Source of the DNA: Achromobacter insuavis
GTDB taxonomy: Bacteria; Pseudomonadota; Gammaproteobacteria; Burkholderiales; Burkholderiaceae_B
DNA length: 64,000 nt
Assembly (NCBI RefSeq): GCF_902859645.1
Contig: NZ_CADIJR010000001.1
Location: 124,001 to 188,000, forward strand
Reading direction: 5' to 3'
Made by a program: the position numbers and the translations under genes. Shown piece by piece: positions 51,795-64,000 of this stretch (position 1 is the first letter of the stretch; every line of letters starts with the position of its first letter). The notes under the pieces were generated by a model. The model searched no databases, was not told the origin of the DNA, and worked only from the letters and a program-made list of their open reading frames with translations.

Positions 51795-52694
51795 CTACTC
51801 TACGTTGTCGGTGGCTTGCGGCATCAGGTTCCAGTGCAGCTTGCGGCGCAGGGTGGAAAAGAAGCTGTAGCCTTCCGGATGCACGAAACGGATGGTGTAG
51901 GGCGCGCGCTGCACGACGATGCGGTCGCCGGGCTGCAGGTCGGACCAGGTCTGCATGTCGAAGTGCACGCTGGCGCCGACCTCGACCCGGCCCATGGCGG
52001 TGAGCGTCATGTTGAGCACGCCGCTGTCGGGGATCACGATGGGGCGGTTCGACAAAGTCTGCGGCGCCACCGGCACCAGCACCATGGCGTTCATGCCGGG
52101 GTGCAGGATGGGGCCGTTGGCCGACAGCGCATAGGCGGTCGAGCCGGTGGGCGTGGCGATGATCAGGCCGTCGGCGCGCTGCGTGTACATGAAGGCGCCG
52201 TCGAGCTCGACGCGCACTTCGATCATGCCGCCGCGCCCGGCGCGGTTCAGCACCACGTCGTTGAGCGCCGAGGCCGCGTACATCTGCTGGTCGCCGCGCC
52301 AGACGCTGCCTTCCAGCAGCATGCGTTCCTCGATCTGGAAGTTGCCTTCGAGCACGCGCGCCAGCGCGTCGTGCGCGTCCTGCACCGGGATGTCGGTGAT
52401 GAAGCCGAGATGGCCGTGGTTGATGCCGACCAGCGGCACGCCGAACGGCGCCAGATGGCGCGCCGCGCCCAGCACCGTGCCGTCGCCGCCCATGACCACC
52501 GCCAGCGACGCGTCCTGGCCGATCTGCTCGTAGGTGGCGACCGGGTATTCCGTGAGCCCGGTATTGCGGGCCGTGTCGGCGTCGACGAGCACCTGCCGCC
52601 CGGCCTGCGTGAGCGCGTGCGCGAGCGCCCTTAGCGGAGTGGCCAGGCCGGCGTCCTGGTATCTGCCGATCAGCGCGACGGTAGGAAAGTGCAT
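51795..52694 (-). CDS. nadK: NAD kinase
   Basis: Phosphorylates NAD to NADP. Motifs: [14 protein letters not shown] (GGDGT 69-73), [21 protein letters not shown], and [22 protein letters not shown]. 299 aa. It is divergent from hrcA with 130 bp between starts, and followed by recN. Confidence 0.97.
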   Translation of the reverse strand: MHFPTVALIGRYQDAGLATPLRALAHALTQAGRQVLVDADTARNTGLTEYPVATYEQIGQDASLAVVMGGDGTVLGAARHLAPFGVPLVGINHGHLGFITDIPVQDAHDALARVLEGNFQIEERMLLEGSVWRGDQQMYAASALNDVVLNRAGRGGMIEVRVELDGAFMYTQRADGLIIATPTGSTAYALSANGPILHPGMNAMVLVPVAPQTLSNRPIVIPDSGVLNMTLTAMGRVEVGASVHFDMQTWSDLQPGDRIVVQRAPYTIRFVHPEGYSFFSTLRRKLHWNLMPQATDNVE

Positions 52695-52824
52695 GGTGGC
52701 GAGGCGAATCAGAAAAAGCGAAATGGGTCCGGAATCGGGCCCGTTAGCCGATTATATGGGGCCGCATATTGGCTTGCGGGACAAAAATCGCCTTAATTGG
52801 AAAAGATTCCCTAAAATACCCGCT

Positions 52825-53829
52825 ATGGATGACCGCGCACGCGCATTACTGAAAGCGTTGATCGAACGCTACATCGCCGATGGGCAACCAGTCGGCTCGC
52901 GGACGCTATCGAAGGTCTTCGACCTGTCGCCCGCCACCATCCGCAACGTCATGGCGGACCTGGAAGAGCTGGGCCTGATCCACAGTCCGCACACCTCCGC
53001 GGGGCGCATTCCGACGCCGCGCGGCTACCGCATGTTCGTCGATTCGCTGCTGGCGGTGCAGTCCTACCAGCTCGAGCCCCACAACATGGGCGACATGCTG
53101 GCGGCGGCCGAACCCACCCGCGCGGTCAATGCCGCGGCGGCGCTGCTGTCGAACCTGACGCAGTTCGCCGGCGTGGTGCTGACGCCCAAGCGCGCCCAGG
53201 TGTTCCGCCAGATCGAATTCATCCGCCTGTCCGACAAGCGCGTGCTGCTGATCATCGTCACCCCCGACGGCGACGTGCAGAACCGCATCCTGTTCGTGCA
53301 GCGCGACTACGCCGAGGCCGAGCTGCTGGAGGCCGGCAACTTCTTCAACATCCATTTCGCCGGCAAGTCCTTCGACGCGGTGCGGCGCACGCTGTCCACC
53401 GAGCTGGCCCAGTTGCGCGAAGACATCTCGCGGCTGATGCAGGCGGCGGTCGAGGCCAGCGCCGAAGCGGCCGAGGACGGCGACGCCGTGGTCATCTCGG
53501 GCGAGCGCAAGCTGCTCGACGTCACTGACATCGCGTCCGACATGGATCGCCTGCGCAAGATGTTCTCGCTGTTCGAGAAGAAGACCGACCTGCTGCAGCT
53601 GCTCGATGTGTCGAGCCGCGCGCAAGGCGTGCAGATCTACATCGGCGGCGATTCGCAGCTGGTGCCGATGGAAGAAGTCTCGGTGATCACCGCGCCCTAT
53701 GGCGTGGATGGCAAGGTGGTCGGCACGCTCGGCGTGATCGGTCCGACCCGCATGGCCTACGAACGCGTGATTCCCATCGTGGACATCACGGCGCGTCTGC
53801 TGTCCAACGCCCTCAGCCACAACCAGTAG
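52825..53829 (+). CDS. hrcA: Heat-inducible transcription repressor HrcA
   Basis: Represses CIRCE-controlled chaperone genes such as groESL. N-terminal winged helix [25 protein letters not shown] and [31 protein letters not shown], then the GAF-like domain ending [22 protein letters not shown]. 334 aa from ATG 52825; a longer open frame lacks homology. No CIRCE element (TTAGCACTC-N9-GAGTGCTAA) is visible nearby, so its targets are elsewhere. It is followed by hemH. Confidence 0.96.
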   Translation: MDDRARALLKALIERYIADGQPVGSRTLSKVFDLSPATIRNVMADLEELGLIHSPHTSAGRIPTPRGYRMFVDSLLAVQSYQLEPHNMGDMLAAAEPTRAVNAAAALLSNLTQFAGVVLTPKRAQVFRQIEFIRLSDKRVLLIIVTPDGDVQNRILFVQRDYAEAELLEAGNFFNIHFAGKSFDAVRRTLSTELAQLREDISRLMQAAVEASAEAAEDGDAVVISGERKLLDVTDIASDMDRLRKMFSLFEKKTDLLQLLDVSSRAQGVQIYIGGDSQLVPMEEVSVITAPYGVDGKVVGTLGVIGPTRMAYERVIPIVDITARLLSNALSHNQ

Positions 53830-53874
53830 TTCCATTCGAACCGACATCCTCCTTGCGGAGGAAGGGGAGTTTTT

Positions 53875-54966
53875 GTGTTTCTTCGCCTGTTCAAGTATCT
53901 CTGGCCTGAACGCTACCTGCCCGAAACGGAGCAGGACGACCCTTTCAATGAAGACCCGCCGCCGCGCGCGCCGGGCAAGGTCGGCGTGCTGCTGGTGAAC
54001 CTGGGCACGCCCGACACCCCGGGCAAGAAGGACATCCGCAAGTACCTGGGCGAATTCCTGTCGGACCCGCGCGTGATCGAGATTCCGCGCTATCTGTGGA
54101 AGCCGATCCTGCACGGCCTGGTGCTGACGATGCGGCCCAAGAAGCTGGAGCCGCGCTACGCCGGCGTCTGGCTCAAGGACGGCTCGCCGCTGATGGTCTA
54201 CAGCCGCCGCCAGGCCGAAGGCGTGCAGGCCGCGTTGACCGCGGCCGGCGTCGAGGCGGTGGTGGAACTGGGCATGCGCTACGGCAACCCGTCGATTCCC
54301 GACGCCATCTCGCGGCTGCGGGCGCAGGGCTGCGAACGCATCCTGACCGTGCCGCTGTATCCGCAATATGCCGCCAGCACCTCGGCCACCGTGGTCGACG
54401 CCGTCACGCGCCACGCCGGCCGGCTGCGCGACCAGCCGGAAATGCGCTTCATCAAGCGGTTCCATGAGGATCCCATCTATCTCGATCCGCTGGCCGCCCG
54501 CATCGAGGCGTACTGGCGCGAGCATGGCAAGCCGCAGAAGCTGGTCATGAGCTTCCACGGCCTGCCGCGCTATTCCATCGAGCTGGGCGATCCGTACTAC
54601 CGCGACTGCATGGAAACCGCGCGGTTGCTGTCGCAGCGCCTGTCGCTGCCGCGCGAGCAGATCGAGGTGACCTTCCAGAGCCGCTTCGGCACCGCCCGCT
54701 GGCTCGAGCCCTACACTGAACCGACCCTCAAGGCGCTGGCCGCCTCGGGTGTCACCGAGGTGGATGTGGTGTGTCCGGGATTTGTGGCAGACTGTCTGGA
54801 AACCCTGGAAGAGATCAGCCTGGAGTGCCGCGACGCCTTTCTCGGCGCCGGCGGCAAGCAGTTCCGTTACATCCCGGCGCTCAATGACGATCCGGCCTGG
54901 ATCGCGGGGTTGGCCACCCTGACGGAACGGCACTTGCAGGGATGGCCCACACATTCACGGACTTGA
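53875..54966 (+). CDS. hemH: Ferrochelatase
   Basis: Inserts Fe2+ into protoporphyrin IX, the last step of heme synthesis. GVLLVNLGTPDTP near the N-terminus, VELGMRYGNPSIP, PLYPQYAASTSAT, the catalytic MSFHGLPRYSIELGDPYYRDC with the invariant His, and VVCPGFVADCLETLEEI with the catalytic Glu. 363 aa. The start is GTG 53875, preceded by GGGGAG at 5 nt. It lies 45 bp after hrcA. Confidence 0.96.
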   Translation: MFLRLFKYLWPERYLPETEQDDPFNEDPPPRAPGKVGVLLVNLGTPDTPGKKDIRKYLGEFLSDPRVIEIPRYLWKPILHGLVLTMRPKKLEPRYAGVWLKDGSPLMVYSRRQAEGVQAALTAAGVEAVVELGMRYGNPSIPDAISRLRAQGCERILTVPLYPQYAASTSATVVDAVTRHAGRLRDQPEMRFIKRFHEDPIYLDPLAARIEAYWREHGKPQKLVMSFHGLPRYSIELGDPYYRDCMETARLLSQRLSLPREQIEVTFQSRFGTARWLEPYTEPTLKALAASGVTEVDVVCPGFVADCLETLEEISLECRDAFLGAGGKQFRYIPALNDDPAWIAGLATLTERHLQGWPTHSRT

Positions 54967-55212
<246 letters not shown>

Positions 55213-55367
55213 TCGGTTCCTGATGGCGCCGGCTGCGTCGGAAATCCGGATTCTGGGCGGTTTTTTGCCGCTGATGCTGAGTTTTCAGTGGGTTTTGCCG
55301 GATTTTTCAGTATTGCCGCCCATTGCCGCGGCAGCGGTGCGCGGCGGGGAATATTTGCTTTCCCGGG

Positions 55368-55396
55368 CTTGAAATAGGGGTATTGGCCCCCATTCA
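55368..55396 (+). promoter_or_regulatory. Sigma32 (heat-shock) promoter of grpE
   Basis: CTTGAAA (55368-55374), a 13-bp spacer and CCCCATTCA (55388-55396) fit the RpoH consensus CTTGAAA-N13-15-CCCCATNT. It is 36 bp upstream of the grpE ATG. Confidence 0.88.
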
Positions 55397-55431
55397 TGTC
55401 TGCGAAAGCCATTCTTTTTGGAGGATTCCCC

Positions 55432-55989
55432 ATGACGGCACCCAACGAGCCTGTAGATCAGACGCCCGGATTCGGCAATGATGCCGATGCGGCCCCCGCC
55501 GCCCAGGACGCCGCGCAGGCCGAGCTGAACGAGTTGCGCGCCCAGCTGGACGCGGCCCAGGCTACCGTCAATGAGCAGCATGACCAGCTTCTGCGCATTC
55601 GCGCCGAGGCCGAGAACGTGCGCCGCCGTGCCCAGGAAGAAGTGTCCAAGGCACGCAAGTTCGGCATCGAGTCGTTCGCGGAGAGCCTGGTGCCGGTCAA
55701 GGACAGCCTCGAGGCCGCGCTGGCCCAGGCCGACCAGACCGTGGACACGCTGCGCGAAGGCGTCGAAGTCACGCTCAAGCAGCTGGCGGCCGCCTTCGAG
55801 CGCAACATGCTCAAGGAAATCGCGCCGGTCCAGGGCGACAAGTTCGATCCGCACCAGCATCAGGCGATTTCGTCGATCCCGACCGACCAGCCCGCCAACA
55901 CGGTGGTGCAGGTGCTGCAGAAAGGTTACGCCATCGCCGACCGCACCCTGCGTCCGGCCCTGGTGGTGGTGTCCGCCGGCCAAGGCTGA
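55432..55989 (+). CDS. grpE: Nucleotide exchange factor GrpE
   Basis: Co-chaperone that drives ADP release from DnaK. Long N-terminal coiled coil ([39 protein letters not shown]), then the dimer/beta domain with [45 protein letters not shown]. 185 aa. GGAGG is 8 nt before ATG 55432; an in-frame ATG at 55396 coincides with the sigma32 -10 box and is rejected. Confidence 0.97.
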   Translation: MTAPNEPVDQTPGFGNDADAAPAAQDAAQAELNELRAQLDAAQATVNEQHDQLLRIRAEAENVRRRAQEEVSKARKFGIESFAESLVPVKDSLEAALAQADQTVDTLREGVEVTLKQLAAAFERNMLKEIAPVQGDKFDPHQHQAISSIPTDQPANTVVQVLQKGYAIADRTLRPALVVVSAGQG

Positions 55990-56003
55990 ACGGACCGCGC
56001 GCC

Positions 56004-56408
56004 ATGACCGATCCCAGGTTCGACCCGGCCCAGGTCTTCGCGGTGTTCGGCATGCGTCATGTCGATACCGCGGGATTCGACGCCGCCGTGGTCCAGGCGC
56101 CGGGATCGGACCTGCGCTGCGTGTTCCTGTGGGGCCAGGATTGCTATAACTGCAATCTCTTCAAGCAGGCGGCGCTGCTGCACCAGGAAACCCTGCTGGG
56201 CCTGGGGCTGAGCTGGTTCGAGGCGGATGTGTATGCCGACGAGCCGCTGGGCCGCCGCTTTTCCCTGCATGGTGTCCCCACTTTTGTGCTTTACCGGGCC
56301 GGAAAACGGCTCGGCCGCATTACCGGTTGGCCCGGATTGCCCCAGTTCACGGCGGCGATCCGGCGCCTGCAGGAAACGCCGGCGGAAAATTCCAGCCAGG
56401 CGTCTTGA
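56004..56408 (+). CDS. Thioredoxin-like protein encoded between grpE and dnaK
   Basis: A 134-aa cytoplasmic thioredoxin-fold protein with a CxxC site in VFLWGQDCYNCNLFKQAAL (Cys47, Cys50) and the cis-Pro segment LHGVPTFVLYRAGKRLGRITGW. CYNC differs from canonical CGPC. It starts 14 bp after grpE and its stop overlaps the sigma32 -35 of dnaK, so it is inside the heat-shock operon. A redox role linked to DnaK/GrpE is inferred from position. Confidence 0.88.
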   Translation: MTDPRFDPAQVFAVFGMRHVDTAGFDAAVVQAPGSDLRCVFLWGQDCYNCNLFKQAALLHQETLLGLGLSWFEADVYADEPLGRRFSLHGVPTFVLYRAGKRLGRITGWPGLPQFTAAIRRLQETPAENSSQAS

Positions 56409-56433
56409 AAAACCCTGCGGGCAGCCCCAGTTA
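56404..56433 (+). promoter_or_regulatory. Second sigma32 promoter, directly upstream of dnaK
   Basis: CTTGAAA (56404-56410), a 14-bp spacer and CCCCAGTTA (56425-56433, one mismatch to CCCCATNTA). The -35 overlaps the stop codon of the thioredoxin-like gene. dnaK-dnaJ can thus be induced apart from grpE. Confidence 0.75.
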
Positions 56434-56489
56434 TGTGGGGACAGGAAATTTCTCTCCAATTTCACAGATTTATCCAAGGTAACCCGACC

Positions 56490-58415
<1,926 letters not shown>

Positions 58416-58440
58416 TGGCCGGGCGCTGACCTGCCTCTGC

Positions 58441-58474
58441 CGCCCGGTAGCCGGAGAAATCCGCCTACCGGGCG
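58441..58474 (+). repeat. Hairpin between dnaK and dnaJ
   Basis: CGCCCGGTAG (58441-58450) and CTACCGGGCG (58465-58474) form a 10-bp stem with a 14-nt loop. There is no T-run. It probably acts as a partial attenuator or mRNA-stabilising element setting the DnaK:DnaJ ratio. Confidence 0.65.
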
Positions 58475-58524
58475 AACTCATTCTGTAGCACTGAAAAGAA
58501 GGCTCTCCCCCGAGCCCACCGATC

Positions 58525-59655
58525 ATGGCAAAACGCGACTATTACGAAGTCCTGGGCGTGGCGAAAAACGCCTCGGACGACGAACTCAAGAAGGCCTATC
58601 GAAAGCTGGCCATGAAGTACCATCCGGACCGCAATCCGGACAGCAAGGAAGCCGAAGAGAAGTTCAAGGAAGCCAAGGAAGCCTACGAGGTCCTGGGCGA
58701 TGAACAGAAGCGCGCCGCGTACGACCGCTACGGCCATGCGGGCGTTGACCCCAACGCCGCCGGCATGGGCGGTGGCGGCATGGGCGGCGGGTTCGCCGAC
58801 GCCTTTGGCGACATCTTCGGCGAGATCTTCGGCGGTGGCGGCGGTGGCCGCCGCGGCGGCGGTCCGCAGGTCTATCGCGGCGCCGACTTGAAGTACGCGC
58901 TGGAGATCACGCTGGAGCAGGCCGCGGCCGGCTTCGACACCGAGATCCGCGTGCCCAGCTGGGAAAACTGCGACACCTGCCACGGTTCCGGCGCCAAGCC
59001 CGGCACCTCGCCCAAGACCTGCCGCACCTGCGGCGGCTCCGGCGCGGTGCGCATGCAGCAGGGTTTCTTCAGCGTGCAGCAGACCTGCCCGACCTGCCAT
59101 GGCAACGGCAAGGAGATCACCGATCCGTGCACGGCCTGCGATGGCGTCGGCCGCATCCGCCGCAACAAGACCCTGCAGGTCAAGATTCCGGCCGGCATCG
59201 ACGACGGCATGCGCATCCGCTCCAGCGGCAATGGCGAGCCCGGCATCAATGGCGGCCCGCCGGGCGACCTGTATGTGGAAATCCACATCAAGCAGCACAA
59301 GATCTTCCAGCGCGACGGCGACGACCTGCACTGCGAACTGACCATCCCGTTCACCACGGCGGCGCTGGGCGGCGAACTGCAGGTGCCGACGCTGGGCGGC
59401 AAGGCCGAGATCTCGATTCCCGAAGGCACGCAGTCCGGCAAGACCTTCCGCCTGCGCGGCAAGGGTATCCGCGGCGTGCGCGGCAGCTATCCGGGCGACC
59501 TGTACTGCCACGTGGTGGTCGAGACGCCGGTGCGTCTGAGCGACGACCAGAAGAACATCCTGCGCCAGTTCGAGGCCTCGCTGAACGACGGGGGCGACCG
59601 CCACTCGCCGCAAAGCAAGTCCTGGACCGATCGCGTCAAGGAGTTCTTCAGCTGA
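58525..59655 (+). CDS. dnaJ: Chaperone DnaJ (Hsp40)
   Basis: Stimulates DnaK ATPase and delivers substrates. J domain (1-70) with HPD in KYHPDRNPD; Gly/Phe-rich linker ([18 protein letters not shown]); four zinc-finger repeats [32 protein letters not shown]; and the C-terminal substrate domains. 376 aa, standard class A DnaJ. Confidence 0.99.
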   Translation: MAKRDYYEVLGVAKNASDDELKKAYRKLAMKYHPDRNPDSKEAEEKFKEAKEAYEVLGDEQKRAAYDRYGHAGVDPNAAGMGGGGMGGGFADAFGDIFGEIFGGGGGGRRGGGPQVYRGADLKYALEITLEQAAAGFDTEIRVPSWENCDTCHGSGAKPGTSPKTCRTCGGSGAVRMQQGFFSVQQTCPTCHGNGKEITDPCTACDGVGRIRRNKTLQVKIPAGIDDGMRIRSSGNGEPGINGGPPGDLYVEIHIKQHKIFQRDGDDLHCELTIPFTTAALGGELQVPTLGGKAEISIPEGTQSGKTFRLRGKGIRGVRGSYPGDLYCHVVVETPVRLSDDQKNILRQFEASLNDGGDRHSPQSKSWTDRVKEFFS

Positions 59656-59690
59656 ATCGGCTGAGCTGAATCCCGCCGTACCGGCGGTTC

Positions 59691-59731
59691 TCGGCCCAGG
59701 CTCCGGAAGCGTCCGGAGCCTGGGCCGATTT
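59691..59731 (+). terminator. Terminator of the dnaK-dnaJ operon
   Basis: A perfect 17-bp stem (59691-59707 with 59712-59728) closes on loop AGCG and is followed by TTT. The stem is very stable although the T-run is short. Confidence 0.85.
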
Positions 59732-59770
59732 CATTGGTCGGGCAATGGCCGAATAATGGTCAGGGCAAAA

Positions 59771-59796
59771 AAAACCGCGGCTTGCGCCGCGGTTTT
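59771..59796. terminator. Second hairpin terminator downstream of dnaJ
   Basis: AAAACCGCGGC (59771-59781), loop TTGC, GCCGCGGTTTT (59786-59796), with an A-run extending left to 59767. It may back up the dnaJ terminator or stop minus-strand transcripts. Confidence 0.8.
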
Positions 59797-59801
59797 ACTG
59801 C

Positions 59802-59915
59802 AGGTACTGCAACTTCTTGCTTCAGACTTCGTACTGCTAACTACAGGTGCTGCATCTTCCAAAACAGACTTCTTACTGCAACTACAGGTACTGCTACTTC
59901 GCACTGCTACTGCTC
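59802..59915. repeat. Three imperfect ~42-nt direct repeats downstream of dnaJ
   Basis: Units start at 59802, 59845 and 59886, each opening AGGTNCTGC. Units 1 and 2 share the CAGACTTC...TACTGC...AACTAC layout and the third is truncated. The composition is less GC-rich than the neighbouring genes. No convincing ORF or RNA structure is seen, and it lies between the dnaJ terminators and the DUF4148 gene. Confidence 0.7.
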
Positions 59916-59988
59916 CGCCGCTGTGGCCTGAAAAAACCGACCCCGAACCATGATGCCGCCCGGGGCCGGCCGGGCTACAGCAAGCAGC

Positions 59989-60375
59989 TCACCGGGTGAT
60001 CGGCGGATATTCGAGTTCGCCGAACGTGTATTGGCCGCTGGCCTTGGCCTGGGCGAGTTCCTGCTGGACTTCGGCGCGCGTCTTGACGCTGGCCGCCGCC
60101 TTGACGGGCGGGTATTGCAGTTCACCGAAGGTGTACTCGCCGCTGGTCTTGGCTTGTTGCAGCTGGGCCTGCACTTCCTGCGCGCTCAGGCTGGCGGCCT
60201 GGGGCAGGGCGGGCGGGTAGTCCAGCTCGCCAAAGGTGTATTGGCCGCTGATCTTGGCTTGTTGCAGTTCGGTCGCCACCTGGGCGCTCGACTTGGCTTG
60301 CTCGACGCCGGCGGCCTGGGCGCCAGCGCCCACCAGGGCTAGGGAAATCAGCAGGGTAGTTGTCAGGGTTTTCAT
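59989..60375 (-). CDS. Secreted DUF4148 protein with three 35-residue repeats
   Basis: A 128-aa protein with a signal peptide (MKTLTTTLLISLALVGAGAQAA). It then has three repeats of exactly 35-residue period starting near residues 33, 68 and 103, each of the form (E/Q)V..(E/Q)L.QAK.SG(Q/E)YTFGEL.YPP. The YTFGELxYPP core marks DUF4148, usually present once. The function is unknown and periplasmic location is inferred. GGAGG lies 5 nt before ATG 60375. Confidence 0.85.
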   Translation of the reverse strand: MKTLTTTLLISLALVGAGAQAAGVEQAKSSAQVATELQQAKISGQYTFGELDYPPALPQAASLSAQEVQAQLQQAKTSGEYTFGELQYPPVKAAASVKTRAEVQQELAQAKASGQYTFGELEYPPITR

Positions 60376-60466
60376 AATGACCTCCAATTCGTTTTAAACG
60401 GGGCCGAATCCGGCGGCCCTCCGTCGTGGTTCGTTGTTTGTTCCCGATGACTGAATTGTGCGCGGC

Positions 60467-60480
60467 ATCCCACTTGGGAT
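60467..60480. promoter_or_regulatory. Short palindrome upstream of the DUF4148 gene
   Basis: ATCCCA-CT-TGGGAT, about 92 bp upstream of the DUF4148 start, is a possible regulator site. Little else is visible in 60376-60612; the region is AT-richer than its surroundings, as expected for a promoter. Confidence 0.3.
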
Positions 60481-60612
60481 AAACCCTGATATCTTGAAAA
60501 CATCTTTCCAAATAACCGTGTAATAAATGCCGTATAGGGATATCTCCCCGCGTATGGCATGGTCTTTCCTGTCCGACTGCGGAAGCGACCCGGGGGAGCG
60601 GAACGCACGGGC

Positions 60613-60641
60613 AAAAAAAAGCCCCTGCCGGGGCAGGGGCT
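60613..60641 (-). terminator. Terminator of the M16 protease gene
   Basis: On the minus strand AGCCCCTGCC-CC-GGCAGGGGCT is followed by a run of T (complement of the A-run 60613-60620). It lies 24 bp after the protease stop codon. Confidence 0.93.
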
Positions 60642-60665
60642 GGGGACGCCGGGAGGGCGTGGCGC

Positions 60666-63419
<2,754 letters not shown>

Positions 63420-63530
63420 GGCGGACTATTCCTTTGGCATGGCAGAATCCGTTGGAGTGTATACGGTGTGAATGGTTCAGGGGCGCGGCCCCTGGCGCGC
63501 CGGTCCGTCGTTCTGTCTGGAAAACCGCGC

Positions 63531-64000
63531 ATGTCGCTATCCCTTGAAATCGAGACTCCCCGCCTGGTGCTGCGGCAGTGGCTGGCGGCCGACCGCAAGC
63601 CGTTCGCCGACATGAACACCGATGCGCGCGTGACCCGCTATCTGCTGCCGATGACCGCCCAGGAAAGCGATGCGCTGGCCGATCGCCTGGCCGCGGGCAT
63701 CGATGAATACGGGTGGGGTTTCTGGGCGGTGGAAGCGCCCGGCGTGGCGCCGTTCATCGGATTCGTCGGCATCAAGGCGCTGGCGCCGACGCTGCCCTTC
63801 GCGCCGGGCGTGGAAATCGGCTGGCGCCTGGCGGCGCCCTATTGGGGCAGGGGCTATGCCAGCGAGGCGGCGCAGGCCGCGCTGCGGGTGGGGTTCGAAC
63901 AGGTCGGCGCGCCCGAGATCGTGGCGTTCACGGTGCCGGAAAACGCGCCGTCGCGCGCGGTGATGCGGCGCCTGGGCATGCGTGAGGATACGCAGCGCTT
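63531..64000 (+). CDS. RimJ/RimL-type GNAT acetyltransferase, 3' end beyond the window
   Basis: About 156 codons are visible. N-terminal LEIETPRLVLRQWLAADRKPFADMNTD is the RimJ/RimL-like opening, then FIGFVGI, VEIGWRLAAPYWGRGYASEAAQAAL (acetyl-CoA loop) and VPENAPSRAVMRRLGM. The family acetylates N-termini or small molecules; the substrate is unknown. The gene runs off the window end. Confidence 0.9.
   Translation, partial: MSLSLEIETPRLVLRQWLAADRKPFADMNTDARVTRYLLPMTAQESDALADRLAAGIDEYGWGFWAVEAPGVAPFIGFVGIKALAPTLPFAPGVEIGWRLAAPYWGRGYASEAAQAALRVGFEQVGAPEIVAFTVPENAPSRAVMRRLGMREDTQR

Noticed and set aside
52695-52824. CIRCE operator upstream of hrcA
   Set aside because: No TTAGCACTC-N9-GAGTGCTAA inverted repeat can be found in the gap.
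52906-54954. Long minus-strand open frame opposite hrcA-hemH
   Set aside because: Mirror frame of two clear conserved genes; low-complexity His/Gln/Arg composition.

Overview
The window is high-GC beta-proteobacterial chromosome, most likely Alcaligenaceae (Bordetella/Achromobacter type). Pointers are a Bug-family periplasmic binding protein, a phasin, DUF4148 repeats, a leucyl/arginyl-protein transferase, and the orders dusB-fis, nadK-recN and hrcA-hemH-(small gene)-grpE-thioredoxin-dnaK-dnaJ. Genes are dense on both strands. I see no prophage, insertion sequence, CRISPR array or plasmid functions.

Layout. 1-4.5 kb: fis (cut by the window edge), dusB, a Ubi-type FAD hydroxylase, a TM2 membrane protein and pepP. 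4.6-11.1 kb is a metal-homeostasis block. A promoter plus yybP-ykoY (Mn2+) riboswitch precedes a CaCA-family cation exchanger. A second sigma70-like promoter starts a long leader holding a 17-codon ORF, a stand-alone small protein resembling the ACT-like tail of MgtC, and a 21-codon ORF whose core resembles the MgtL leader peptide; mgtA and a general porin follow. 11.1-18.6 kb: a CtaG-like protein, galU, a BepA-type protease, a YheT-type hydrolase, ilvE and the divergent exporter pair azlCD. 18.6-24.2 kb: a Fur-box-controlled siderophore-uptake cluster (AraC regulator, TonB receptor, FptX-type permease, FAD monooxygenase). 24.4-30.2 kb: rhlE, then a deacetylase-asparaginase-MFS catabolic operon divergent from an IclR regulator, with two copies of a palindrome as likely operators. 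30-41.9 kb: mixed housekeeping and accessory genes, including phaP, pyrD, bpt, aat, a Nudix hydrolase, LysR and DoxX. 42.0-46.6 kb: tRNA-Cys and three identical tRNA-Gly(GCC) genes around an AhpD-like gene and a MocR/GNAT/azoreductase locus, with a 14-bp x 5 tandem repeat. 46.9-52.7 kb: murB, dapB, bamE, fur, recN, nadK. 52.8-59.7 kb: the heat-shock region with two sigma32-type promoters. 59.7-64 kb: an unexplained ~42-nt direct-repeat patch, a three-repeat DUF4148 protein, an M16 protease and a truncated GNAT gene.

The most interesting structure is 5.94-7.07 kb: promoter, leader ORF, MgtC-tail-like protein, MgtL-like leader peptide, mgtA. It looks like a translation-based Mg2+ sensing leader analogous to that of enterobacterial mgtA. 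Others are the riboswitch-exchanger pairing, the paired IclR palindromes, the minisatellite beside tRNA-Gly, and the thioredoxin-like gene inside the grpE-dnaK heat-shock operon. Everything here rests on reading the sequence; no searches or folding were run.
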